A DNA stretch of 64,000 nt from assembly GCF_900105005.1 (NCBI RefSeq), contig NZ_LT629748.1, forward strand, positions 1,984,001-2,048,000. Direction: 5' to 3'. This document shows positions 26,641 through 34,572 of this stretch, one piece after another. Source of the DNA: Halopseudomonas litoralis. Its GTDB lineage: Bacteria > Pseudomonadota > Gammaproteobacteria > Pseudomonadales > Pseudomonadaceae. The position numbers and the translations under genes were made by a program. How positions within the stretch are numbered: position 1 is the first letter of the stretch; each line of letters starts with the position of its first letter. The notes under the pieces are model-generated. The model was not told where the DNA came from and did no database searches. It saw only the letters and a list, made by a program, of their open reading frames with translations.

Positions 26641-27294
26641 GTGAAGACCATTCTCCGCACGGTCGTACTGGGCATGGCCATGGCTGGCGTGACCGGATGC
26701 AATTCGCTGTCGGGCGATGCGCTGCAAACCATGAAACTGGCCATATCTGGACCTGAATCGCCAGTGACCATTGAACGGGTAAATGCCGTCAATGGTCCGG
26801 CGTTGTCAGTCCGCCTGGGCGTCGCCGAAGCCATGCTGGTAACCAGAGGCAGCGCGACCGGCGTTGTTGAATGGTACGGCATAACGGAAATGCTGCTGAC
26901 GCAGCATGGACGTGTTACCCAATCTGCCGGACTGCCGTTTGATATCATCGCGCCTCTGGTTAGCGGCGACCCCTTCAACCAAGGGTTATTGACGGTTGCC
27001 GATGGGTTGGAGATCACCCGTCAGGTGGATTACCCCGCTCAGTATCTGACTGGCCTGCGCCAGCATGCGCACTATGAACGCGGCCCTCTGGAAGAGGTGG
27101 AGTTCATGGGGCAACGCCATATGTTGCAGCGCGTGGATGAGCATATCCGCATGCCGGAGCTGGATTTCAAGGCTACCAATCACTATTGGTTGGAACCTGA
27201 TACCGGCCTGGTACGCCGCAGCACCCAGTACATAGCCCCGGATCTGCCGCCCTTGCATCTCACTCTGTTGAAAACCGCCGGGGGTCAGCCATGA
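26641..27294 (+). CDS. yjbF: YjbF/GfcB-family lipoprotein
   Basis: 217 residues starting with GTG at 26641. The signal peptide ends at a lipobox with GVTGC (Cys-20). The body matches the YjbF/GfcB family, with GVVEWYGITEMLLTQHGRV and HYWLEPDTGLVRRSTQYI. It is an outer-membrane lipoprotein of the group 4 capsule/Yjb export system; its role is not defined. The end overlaps yjbG by four bases, so the pair is coupled. Confidence 0.85.
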   Translation: MKTILRTVVLGMAMAGVTGCNSLSGDALQTMKLAISGPESPVTIERVNAVNGPALSVRLGVAEAMLVTRGSATGVVEWYGITEMLLTQHGRVTQSAGLPFDIIAPLVSGDPFNQGLLTVADGLEITRQVDYPAQYLTGLRQHAHYERGPLEEVEFMGQRHMLQRVDEHIRMPELDFKATNHYWLEPDTGLVRRSTQYIAPDLPPLHLTLLKTAGGQP

Positions 27295-28076
27295 TCGCCC
27301 TGCGCTCTTTTTATCACGTCGCCGCGGCGGCTTTGCTCGCCGGCTTTTTGGCTAACCCTCTTGCCGCTGACACCATCACAGTGAGCGGTGCGGTACTTAA
27401 ACCCGGTGAATATCAATGGCACGAAGGTGCCCGGCTGCAGGACGCCGCGGTTGCGGGCCAGGTCAGCGCCCAGGCTTGGCCGTTGGGCGCCGCCCTGCTC
27501 CGCCACAGCGCCATCGAGCCACAGCAGCGCCTGAAAGCCGGTGTTTTGTATGACTTGCGGGCCAACCGAATCCACGCTCAGAGCGAGAATAATGCGGAGC
27601 TGCAGCAGTTGCTTGAGCGTCTGAAAGTCTTTGTACAGCGCTTGCCCGTGACTGGCCGGGTGGTTGCGGAGCTAAATCCCTTTCAGTTGCTCCTGGCCAG
27701 CAAGAACGATCTATTGGAAGCGGGAGATGAGCTAATCTACCCCCTGCGTCCAGATTCCATCCGGGTGCTCGGCGCGGTAACGGCCGATTGCCAGCTGACA
27801 TTCGATGCCCAGTTGCAACTCAAGGACTATCTCGGCCAATGCCCTGTTCATCGAGCGGCGGATCGTAATTACGTGCATGTGATACAACCCGACGGTACCA
27901 CCAAGCGGATTGGCATGGCTCATTGGAACCAACAGCAGGCCACACTGGCCGTTGGTGCCATCATCTATGTGCCCTTCAATCCTGCCGCGCTGTCGCCGGA
28001 AGCGCAGGACCTGAACAAGGATATGGCGGCGTTACTGGCTACCCAGTACAGCCTGGGAGGCCGCTTCAGTGAATAA
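27291..28076 (+). CDS. yjbG: YjbG/GfcC-family periplasmic capsule export protein
   Basis: 261 residues. A signal peptide (to about LAAD, residue 25) precedes two beta-grasp, SLBB-like regions: ITVSGAVLKPGEYQWHEGAR and, later, DSIRVLGAVTADCQLTFD. GfcC proteins have this arrangement and are thought to help Wza-linked export in the periplasm. It overlaps yjbF by four bases and yjbH by eight, indicating one tightly coupled transcript. Confidence 0.87.
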   Translation: MIALRSFYHVAAAALLAGFLANPLAADTITVSGAVLKPGEYQWHEGARLQDAAVAGQVSAQAWPLGAALLRHSAIEPQQRLKAGVLYDLRANRIHAQSENNAELQQLLERLKVFVQRLPVTGRVVAELNPFQLLLASKNDLLEAGDELIYPLRPDSIRVLGAVTADCQLTFDAQLQLKDYLGQCPVHRAADRNYVHVIQPDGTTKRIGMAHWNQQQATLAVGAIIYVPFNPAALSPEAQDLNKDMAALLATQYSLGGRFSE

Positions 28077-30198
28077 AGCATTTAAAAAGCAGGCGTCGGT
28101 TTTCGTACCCGCTCTGTTGGCCTTGGCCATTTTGCCGCAGCATGCTGCGGCTGATCGCTACCGCACCACCCAGAATGACTTCGGTGGTGTCGGCCTGCTG
28201 CAAACCCCTACGGCGCGCTTTGCCGAGGATGGTGGGTTCAGCTTCAACGCCAACCGGGTATCGCCCTACAGCCGATACAGTATTTCTGTCACGCCTTTGC
28301 CGTGGATGGAAGGAACGCTGCGTTATACCGCTATGACCAACCTTACCTATGGCGGCGAGAATAGCAGTTTCGGTGGAGACCAGAGCAATAAGGATAAGGC
28401 AGTCGATGCCAAGTTCCGGCTGTGGCAGGAATCCTATTGGATGCCACAGATCGCGTTGGGCTTTATCGATGCGGCCGGTACCGGTCTGTTCTCGAGTGAA
28501 TATCTGGTTGCCAACAAGCGCTTCTGGGATCTGGATGTGAGCCTGGGGATGGCCTGGGGTTATCACGGTACTCGGGGGGATATCAGTAATCCGTTTGGCA
28601 GCCTGCGTGATAGCGAGCGTGCGGGCCGCGAGGCAGGTGATCGCGGTGGTAACTTTAATACCAGTACTTATTTCAGTGGCCCGGCTGCTTTTTTCGGTGG
28701 TGTCGAGTACCAGACACCCTGGGATCGGTTGCGCCTGAAGTTTGAAGTGGACGGCAACGACTATTCATCTGAGCCTGGCGACCCTGAGTTCGAAGTGGCG
28801 GACTCGCGCTTCAATATCGGCGCTGTGTTCAAGGTCAATAATGTTATCGATGTCAGCGCTGGCTGGGAGCGCGGCAATACTGCGATGATCGGTATTACCT
28901 TCCGTACTAACCTGAAATCACGCGGGCCGGACAAGTTTCTTGACCCTGATCCCGAGCCACGCCGTCCGCTACCTGCGGGTGTGTCGGGGCAGAGCGTGGA
29001 TTGGGCCAACGTCAGCGACCGCTTGAAGGACAACGCCGGCTTTGAGGTGGAAGAAATCGCCATCAAGGACCGTGAAGTCATTATCACGGGCGAACAGCGG
29101 ACCTATCGCAACGAGGCCGAAGGCGTTACTCGTGCCTCCCGCGTGCTGGACAACAGCCTGGGTGAAGGCACCTATGACTGGTATACGCTGGTCAACAAGC
29201 CCCGCGGCATGGCCGTCAGCGAGACCAGCATCAATGCGCAGCGCCTGCGTGATTATGAGCAGAACAGCGCCGATGTTAGCGATCTTCGGCGTGGCATGGT
29301 CAACGCCACGCCCAGCGTAGTGAGCAAGGATGTGATGCACACCGCCGAGCTGGACAAGTTCGACTGGGGCTTGTCACTGGGCTACAACCAGAATATCGGT
29401 GGTCCGGACGGCTTCATCCTGTATCAATTCCTGGCACGTGTTAACGCTGAGTACCGCTTCAACCGTAATAACTGGATACGTGGCCACCTGGGCGTCAATT
29501 TGCTGGATAACTTTGATAAGTTTGAATATACCGCCGCCAGTAATCTGCCCCGCGTACGCACCCATATCCGTGAATACCTGACCACCTCAGATGTGGTGCT
29601 GGAAAACCTGCAGTACACCCATACCCGCCGCCTGGATCGTGATGTGTTTGCCATGGGGTATGTCGGTCTGCTGGAAAGCATGTATGGCGGTGTTGGTGGT
29701 GAGGTGCTGTATCGGCCGTTTGACGCCGGTTGGGCGGTTGGTGTGGATGCCAACTGGGTGAAACAGCGCGGCTTCCGTCAGGACTTCGACTTCCGCGACT
29801 ATTCCACGTGGACCGGGCATATCACTGGTTATTCCGAGACACGCTACTGGGATATTCTGGCCAAGGGTAGCGCGGGCCGTTACCTGGCGGGCGATTACGG
29901 TGCGACGCTGGATCTGTCGCGGCGCTTTGCCAATGGGGTGACTGTGGGGGCTTGGGCGACCAAGACGGATGTGTCGTCGGAAGAATTTGGTGAGGGTAGT
30001 TTTGATAAGGGGATTTATTTCACCTTCCCGTTCGATGCTTTCTTTGCGAAGTCGACGACGTCCAGCGGTACTATTGCGTGGAATCCGTTGACGCGGGACG
30101 GTGGGGCGAGATTGGCCAGACGTTATTCGCTTTACAACATGACTGGCGCGCGGAATATTGATCATTTTAATGATGGTTTTGGGCAAGTGATTGAGTGA
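28069..30198 (+). CDS. yjbH: YjbH/GfcD-family outer-membrane beta-barrel protein
   Basis: 709 residues beginning with GTG at 28069. A signal peptide ends around HAAA (residue 26). The next part, FGGVGLLQTPTARFAEDGGF, is the conserved YjbH start, followed by many alternating amphipathic strands ending in an aromatic C-terminus, consistent with an outer-membrane barrel. The middle (about 300-350) has a soluble region with VDWANVSDRLKDNAGFEVEE. It is the last gene of the export operon. In related systems it is needed for surface polysaccharide or biofilm matrix, but its mechanism is unknown. Confidence 0.9.
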   Translation: MNKAFKKQASVFVPALLALAILPQHAAADRYRTTQNDFGGVGLLQTPTARFAEDGGFSFNANRVSPYSRYSISVTPLPWMEGTLRYTAMTNLTYGGENSSFGGDQSNKDKAVDAKFRLWQESYWMPQIALGFIDAAGTGLFSSEYLVANKRFWDLDVSLGMAWGYHGTRGDISNPFGSLRDSERAGREAGDRGGNFNTSTYFSGPAAFFGGVEYQTPWDRLRLKFEVDGNDYSSEPGDPEFEVADSRFNIGAVFKVNNVIDVSAGWERGNTAMIGITFRTNLKSRGPDKFLDPDPEPRRPLPAGVSGQSVDWANVSDRLKDNAGFEVEEIAIKDREVIITGEQRTYRNEAEGVTRASRVLDNSLGEGTYDWYTLVNKPRGMAVSETSINAQRLRDYEQNSADVSDLRRGMVNATPSVVSKDVMHTAELDKFDWGLSLGYNQNIGGPDGFILYQFLARVNAEYRFNRNNWIRGHLGVNLLDNFDKFEYTAASNLPRVRTHIREYLTTSDVVLENLQYTHTRRLDRDVFAMGYVGLLESMYGGVGGEVLYRPFDAGWAVGVDANWVKQRGFRQDFDFRDYSTWTGHITGYSETRYWDILAKGSAGRYLAGDYGATLDLSRRFANGVTVGAWATKTDVSSEEFGEGSFDKGIYFTFPFDAFFAKSTTSSGTIAWNPLTRDGGARLARRYSLYNMTGARNIDHFNDGFGQVIE

Positions 30199-30261
30199 TG
30201 GGCATTGACGCAAGCGCCCCGTCGTCGAGCAGGCGCTCGATAACCCGGGACGCTTGACGTC

Positions 30262-30645
30262 ATGTGGCTGAACCTTCTTCGGCATTGGGGCCGTTATCGT
30301 CTGCTTTACCGCATTTTGTTCTTCTCGGTGTTGTTCCTCGGCATGTACCTCGGCATGCGCCCTGGGCCGCCGCCGACGCTGTTCAAGTTCAGCTTTGTCG
30401 ACTCGGTTTATCACGCCGGTGGATTGTTCGTCTGCACCTTGCTCAGCTACCTTGCCTTCCCTCGGTGGCGTTGGTGGTTGCGTGGTGTGTTGATGTTCAG
30501 CGTGGGTGTGGCGGTGGAGTTTGTGCAGTCCTTCCACCCTACCCGTTCGGCGGATATCCATGACATCTATGCCAATAGCATAGGGGTCGGCGCAGGATTG
30601 CTGGTGGTGTTGGCTTGGCAGTGTTATGCCACACGCAGGGTATGA
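30262..30645 (+). CDS. VanZ-like small membrane protein
   Basis: 127 residues with four hydrophobic segments and the VanZ-family pattern FSFVDSVYHAGGLFVCTLL, then VGVAVEFVQSFHPTRSADIHDIYANSIGVGAG. Members are widespread near polysaccharide genes; the family is named from teicoplanin-resistance VanZ but most have no known function. It starts 63 bases after yjbH on the same strand and could be transcribed from it. No glycopeptide-resistance role should be assumed. Confidence 0.8.
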   Translation: MWLNLLRHWGRYRLLYRILFFSVLFLGMYLGMRPGPPPTLFKFSFVDSVYHAGGLFVCTLLSYLAFPRWRWWLRGVLMFSVGVAVEFVQSFHPTRSADIHDIYANSIGVGAGLLVVLAWQCYATRRV

Positions 30646-30656
30646 TCGCCTCGGCT

Positions 30657-30670
30657 TTGTTGTACAACAA
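30657..30670. promoter_or_regulatory. Putative GntR operator (TTGTTGTACAACAA) at its own gene
   Basis: A perfect 14-bp palindrome 53 bases upstream of the GntR start. It contains TTGT-N3-ACAA, the form found also before dctP and the aminotransferase gene. FadR-subfamily GntR proteins bind such GT-N3-AC palindromes. It suggests autoregulation. Confidence 0.65.
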
Positions 30671-30722
30671 TGTTACTTGTCCATGTTATGCTCAAACGCC
30701 TTGATTCACTCAATGAGGCGTC

Positions 30723-31394
30723 ATGAGTACGCGTAAACTCCGAACTGTGTCGGTAGTGGAAGCCATTGCTGAGCAACTCAGCGAAGATATCTTCAGTGGC
30801 ATGTTCCGCCCCGGCGAGACGCTTGTTGAAACCCAGCTCGCCGCACGCTTCGAGGTTCCGCGCCAGACCATTCGTTCCGCCATTGTGGTGCTTATCCATG
30901 ATGGGATTCTGCGCCGTGAGCCGAACAAGAGTGTGTACATTCCGCAGTTTTCCGAAAGCGATATCCGTGACCTGTTTGCGGTTCGCCGGCTGATTGAGCT
31001 TGAGGCGGTTCGCATTCTGACCACTGAAAAGACCCTGCCGAAAGAAGCCGAGAACGCCGTCAGAATCATGGAAGTGCTGTGCGATGCAGACAGCTGGAAT
31101 GAGGTGCTCAAGTTCGACTTCGAGTTTCATCATGCCCTTATCGCCGCCAGCGGCAGCACTCGCCTGCAGAAGTTTTACCGCAGCATCTCTGCGGAACAGC
31201 GTCTGGCACTGACCTACTTCCGCTCCGGCCATGAATCACCCAGCGAGATCGCTCGCCAGCACCGAGTACTGCTGGATTCCATCCGCGCGGGCGATCCTGA
31301 CGCGGCAGTCGACACGTTCAGAGCCCATCTGGATGAGTCCGAGAGCTTTATCCATCAGACAATACAGTCGCAGCAAGCGCGCGCCAGGGGCTGA
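30723..31394 (+). CDS. FadR-subfamily GntR transcriptional regulator
   Basis: 223 residues. The N-terminal winged helix-turn-helix has LSEDIFSGMFRPGETLVETQLAARFEVPRQTIRSAI (in parts), and the C-terminal all-helical FCD domain has SDIRDLFAVRRLIELEAVRIL, FEFHHALIAASGS and HRVLLDSIRAGDPDAAVDTFRAHLDES, including Asp/His metal-ligand positions common in FCD regulators. It probably represses the facing dctPQM and aldehyde dehydrogenase/aminotransferase genes and is released by a small carboxylic or amino acid. A matching palindrome lies in its own upstream gap. It converges with dctM. Confidence 0.9.
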   Translation: MSTRKLRTVSVVEAIAEQLSEDIFSGMFRPGETLVETQLAARFEVPRQTIRSAIVVLIHDGILRREPNKSVYIPQFSESDIRDLFAVRRLIELEAVRILTTEKTLPKEAENAVRIMEVLCDADSWNEVLKFDFEFHHALIAASGSTRLQKFYRSISAEQRLALTYFRSGHESPSEIARQHRVLLDSIRAGDPDAAVDTFRAHLDESESFIHQTIQSQQARARG

Positions 31395-31420
31395 GCTGCC
31401 GGGGCACGCTCAGCCTCTGG
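31384..31420. terminator. Hairpin between convergent gntR and dctM
   Basis: CCAGGGGCTGAG (31384-31395) pairs with CTCAGCCTCTGG (31409-31420), 12 bp with one G-U. It spans the 29-base gap between two convergent genes, including the end of gntR. No T-run on either side, so termination is inferred from position rather than from a full motif. Confidence 0.45.
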
Positions 31421-31423
31421 AGG

Positions 31424-32704
31424 TCAGTTGCCGAGCCAGTTGGGCAGGAACATCGAGATCTGCGGTACGTAGGCGACGACAAATAGCATCACAATCAGCG
31501 CGGCCACGAAGGGCAGCGCCGCGAGACTCACCTTCTCGATCGACAGGCCGCTGATCGCACTGGCCACGTTGAGGTTATCCCCCACCGGCGGCGTGGCGAA
31601 GCCGATCATCGAAGCCATGATCATGACCACTCCAAAGTGCACCGGGTCCATGCCCATTCCCGTGACCACTGGCACCAGAATCGGGGCGAGAAGAATGATG
31701 CCCGCGATGGTTTCCATGAACATGCCGATGAACACCAGCAGGATCAGGATCACCGCCAGAATCACCCAGAACGGCACGGGTAGCGCGCCGAGAAAATCAG
31801 CAATGAGGCCGGGGATGCGCTCGAGTGTCAGCACCCGGGCATAGGTCGAGGCCGTCGCAATGATGACCAGGATCATCCCGGAGATCAGGAAGGTCGCCTT
31901 CAGCATCACCGGGATCTGCGAGATCTTTGTCTCACTGTAGATGAGCGCGAGCACCAGACTGTAAGCCACGGCGACACCTGATGCCTCCGTGGGGGTGAAA
32001 ACGCCGCCGTAGATACCGCCGAGTACCACGACGGGCATCAGCAGCGTCCATTTGGCGCGCCACAACGCCGCCCCCCGCTCCTTCCAGCTGGCCTTGGGCA
32101 CATCGCCGCCATAACCATGCTTCTTGGACATGTGGCGGCTCATGAGGTACAGCAGGAGGATGATGGCGAACCCTGGGACAAATCCCGCCAGGAACAGATC
32201 GCCGATGGAGGTGTTGGTGGTAATCCCGTAGATGATGAGCGGAATGCTGGGTGGGATGACGATGCCGATACCCCCACCGGTGGCCACCAGGCCAGCGCTG
32301 AATCCGCGTGCGTAGCCCTCGCGGATCATCGCCGGGATCATGATGCCGCCAATCGCCGCGACTGTGGCCGGTCCTGAGCCGCTCAACATGGCAAACACGG
32401 CGGTGCCCAGCAAGGTTACCGCGGGCAGGCCCCCGGTCATGTGGCCGACGAAGGCTTTTGCGGCATCGATGAGCCTGCGCGAGAGCCCGCCGTATTCCAT
32501 GATGACGCCGGAGAGCACGAAGAGTGGCACGGCCAGCAGTGAATAGGAGTCCACGGCGCCGAACATGGTCTGGGTGAGATAGTTGACCGGGACCACGCCG
32601 GTCACCAGCACTGAGAGTAGCGATGAGATACCCAGGGCAAAGGCGACCGGCATGCCCAGGATAAGCAGAATCAGGAAGCTCAGAAAGAGTGTGGTTATGC
32701 CCAT
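31424..32704 (-). CDS. dctM: TRAP transporter large permease DctM
   Basis: 426 residues with about twelve membrane segments, the usual DctM size. Conserved parts include GMPVAFALGISSLL, YGGLSRRLIDAAKAFVGHMTGGL and GIVIPPSIPLIIYG, and near the end FGVVMIMASMIGFATPPVGDNLNVA, the substrate/sodium site region. It moves the ligand delivered by DctP using a sodium gradient. It starts three bases after dctQ ends, so the two are coupled. Confidence 0.94.
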   Translation of the reverse strand: MGITTLFLSFLILLILGMPVAFALGISSLLSVLVTGVVPVNYLTQTMFGAVDSYSLLAVPLFVLSGVIMEYGGLSRRLIDAAKAFVGHMTGGLPAVTLLGTAVFAMLSGSGPATVAAIGGIMIPAMIREGYARGFSAGLVATGGGIGIVIPPSIPLIIYGITTNTSIGDLFLAGFVPGFAIILLLYLMSRHMSKKHGYGGDVPKASWKERGAALWRAKWTLLMPVVVLGGIYGGVFTPTEASGVAVAYSLVLALIYSETKISQIPVMLKATFLISGMILVIIATASTYARVLTLERIPGLIADFLGALPVPFWVILAVILILLVFIGMFMETIAGIILLAPILVPVVTGMGMDPVHFGVVMIMASMIGFATPPVGDNLNVASAISGLSIEKVSLAALPFVAALIVMLFVVAYVPQISMFLPNWLGN

Positions 32705-32707
32705 GTG

Positions 32708-33250
32708 TCAGTCCACCTCGGTCTGTGACGGCGGAATGGGAGCAAAGGGTTGCCGGACAATATCGATGATGGTGCCGGCCGTGTGCTGGAACACGCGGAA
32801 AGACATCAGCAGGAGCCCGAGGGGCAGTCCTAGATAAACCAGGTACATGGGAATTTGTGACGCTGGCGCGCGTTGGCCTGTGGTGAGCTGGCGATCGACC
32901 ATTTCAATCGAGAGCTTGAGCATGAAGATCAGGAAGGCGAGCCAGAGTAGTAAGACGAAAAGACGGATGATGCGTTGGGCCAGAGGCAGCTTCTTGCCTA
33001 TCAGATCGACGATCACGTTGAACCTGACGTGCCGCTCGTACTTCACCGCATAACTGCCACTGAGATAGACGAACCAGACCAGGGCGTAGCGGGCGACTTC
33101 TTCTGACCAGGCGGTCGGGCTGTTGAATACGTACCGCATGATGACCTGAAAAATGACCAGCGTAGCGAAAACGGTCAATGCGACTGTCGCCAGATAGGTC
33201 TCCACGTGCTCATCGAAATGCACATAGATACGTTTGAGCATAGGCAGCAA
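32708..33250 (-). CDS. dctQ: TRAP transporter small permease DctQ
   Basis: 180 residues, four hydrophobic helices, with the family pattern FQVIMRYVFNSPTAWSEEVARYALVW after the first helix and SQIPMYLVYLGLPLGLLLMS in the last. It forms a complex with DctM in the inner membrane. Separated from dctP by 72 bases with a strong hairpin. Confidence 0.92.
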   Translation of the reverse strand: MLPMLKRIYVHFDEHVETYLATVALTVFATLVIFQVIMRYVFNSPTAWSEEVARYALVWFVYLSGSYAVKYERHVRFNVIVDLIGKKLPLAQRIIRLFVLLLWLAFLIFMLKLSIEMVDRQLTTGQRAPASQIPMYLVYLGLPLGLLLMSFRVFQHTAGTIIDIVRQPFAPIPPSQTEVD

Positions 33251-33279
33251 TCCCCCGGTGCAGAGACAGTAAGTGCGCC

Positions 33280-33305
33280 CCTGCCAGGGCTAGCTCCCTG
33301 GCAGG
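33280..33305 (-). promoter_or_regulatory. Intercistronic hairpin between dctP and dctQM
   Basis: Perfect 10-bp arms CCTGCCAGGG and CCCTGGCAGG with loop CTAGCT; no T-run follows. Hairpins at this position, just after a binding-protein gene, commonly protect the upstream mRNA from 3' exonucleases, so that binding protein exceeds permease. Function here is inferred from position. Confidence 0.6.
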
Positions 33306-33322
33306 AACACATTCAGCAGCGA

Positions 33323-34357
33323 TTACTGGATGGCTTCAAGGTACGTGGTGTTACCTGCCGCCTCGAGAATGGCCTTGAGTTTCTCCGTGTCGACTTTGGA
33401 CGCATTTTCCTTATAGAAGGGGATGGCGGAATCGATCCACTGTTGGCGTTCTGCATCGGTCAGGTCGGTTACCGTGCCGCCTGCTGCGACAATCTTGGCG
33501 CGGATCTCGTCGCTGATGGTCGCTTTGAGGGAACGGATCTTGGCCACCATTTCATCTGCGGCGCCCTGGATGATCTTCTGGTCTTCGGCGGAAAGGCCTT
33601 CAAAGAAGTCCTTGCTGATGAGGATGACCTCAGGGTCGTAGATGTGCCGGGTCTCGGTGAGGTAGTGTGCGGGCTCGGTGAATTTGGCCGAGTAGAGCAG
33701 TTCGTAGGGGTTTTCAACGCCATCCACTACGCCCTGCTGCAGGGAGGTAAAAACCTCGGGGAATGGCATGGGGGTTGGAGCCGCTCCGATACTCCTCCAG
33801 TAGGCGATGTGCATTGGCACCTGCATGGTGCGCAGTTTGATCCCCTTCATCTCGTCAGGTGTTTTGACCGTGCCTTTGACCATCGCCAGGTTGCGGAAAC
33901 CATTCTCGCCCCAGCCCAGCGCGATCAAGCCACTGTTCTGCAGACCGGCGAGCATCTCGTCGCCCAGTTCACTGTCGAGTACTTTGTAGGCGGTTTCGGC
34001 ATCCTCGAAGATGAAGGGAAAGTCGAAGACTTCGAGCGATTTGTCGAAGTTGGCCAGAACGCCGACCGAGGGCGCCGTCATTTCGATGTCACCGAACTGC
34101 GTGGCCTCGATCATTTCACGCTCGCCGCCGAGTTGGCTGTCCGGGTAGACCTGCACCTTGATGCGTCCGTCGGAGCGCTCTTTCACCAGGTCAGCGAACA
34201 GTGCATATCCCTGGTTTTGCGTGTCACCGGCGGAAATGACATTGCCGAACTTGATGGTGTAGCTATCGCCTTGCGCCATAGCGCTGCCACCCCAGAGGGA
34301 AATACCGAGTGCAGCAACAACACCGACAGCGATAAGACTAGTCTTGCGAATCATCAT
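33323..34357 (-). CDS. dctP: TRAP transporter substrate-binding protein DctP
   Basis: 344 residues from the ATG at 34357, chosen because AAAAGGAG precedes it and a signal peptide follows at once (KTSLIAVGVVAALG, cleaved near SAMAQG). The DctP family fold is clear: YTIKFGNVISAGDTQNQGYA, YPDSQLGGEREMIEATQFG, then GWGENGFRNLAMVKG, MKGIKLRTMQVP with the Arg that salt-bridges the ligand carboxylate, and GVVDGVENPYELLYSAKF. It captures a carboxylate-bearing compound in the periplasm. Genes alongside suggest an omega-amino acid or related compound. Confidence 0.93.
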   Translation of the reverse strand: MMIRKTSLIAVGVVAALGISLWGGSAMAQGDSYTIKFGNVISAGDTQNQGYALFADLVKERSDGRIKVQVYPDSQLGGEREMIEATQFGDIEMTAPSVGVLANFDKSLEVFDFPFIFEDAETAYKVLDSELGDEMLAGLQNSGLIALGWGENGFRNLAMVKGTVKTPDEMKGIKLRTMQVPMHIAYWRSIGAAPTPMPFPEVFTSLQQGVVDGVENPYELLYSAKFTEPAHYLTETRHIYDPEVILISKDFFEGLSAEDQKIIQGAADEMVAKIRSLKATISDEIRAKIVAAGGTVTDLTDAERQQWIDSAIPFYKENASKVDTEKLKAILEAAGNTTYLEAIQ

Positions 34358-34447
34358 GAATCTCCTTTTATTAGACTTGTGTCTGGAGTATTTGGTTGAT
34401 GGATTCCGGATGCGGGAGATGGTTATCATCGATTTTATACCCCCAAC

Positions 34448-34460
34448 ACTGTTGTACAGT
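34448..34460. promoter_or_regulatory. Putative GntR operator upstream of dctP
   Basis: ACTGTTGTACAGT is palindromic around CTGT-N3-ACAG and lies about 90 bases upstream of the dctP start. It shares TGTTGTACA with the palindrome at the gntR gene. Confidence 0.6.
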
Positions 34461-34572
34461 AGCACAATCCCCTAACGGGGCAACTTGCTAGTGGCCAAGC
34501 ACATTGACCACCTCTGGCCCTTACTTTTGACACCTCCCCGGTGGCTCAGACCACCCTTCCCTATGGCTTCGA

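Noticed and set aside
30262-30645. VanZ-like gene as a glycopeptide resistance determinant
   Set aside because: VanZ-like proteins are widespread and mostly unrelated to resistance; no other van genes are present.
33206-34399. 397-codon plus-strand frame opposite dctP
   Set aside because: Antisense to a clear TRAP binding-protein gene; composition is that of a codon-position shadow.
34485-34572. Terminator after the aldehyde dehydrogenase gene
   Set aside because: A short GGTGG/CCACC stem exists but there is no T-run and the stem is weak.
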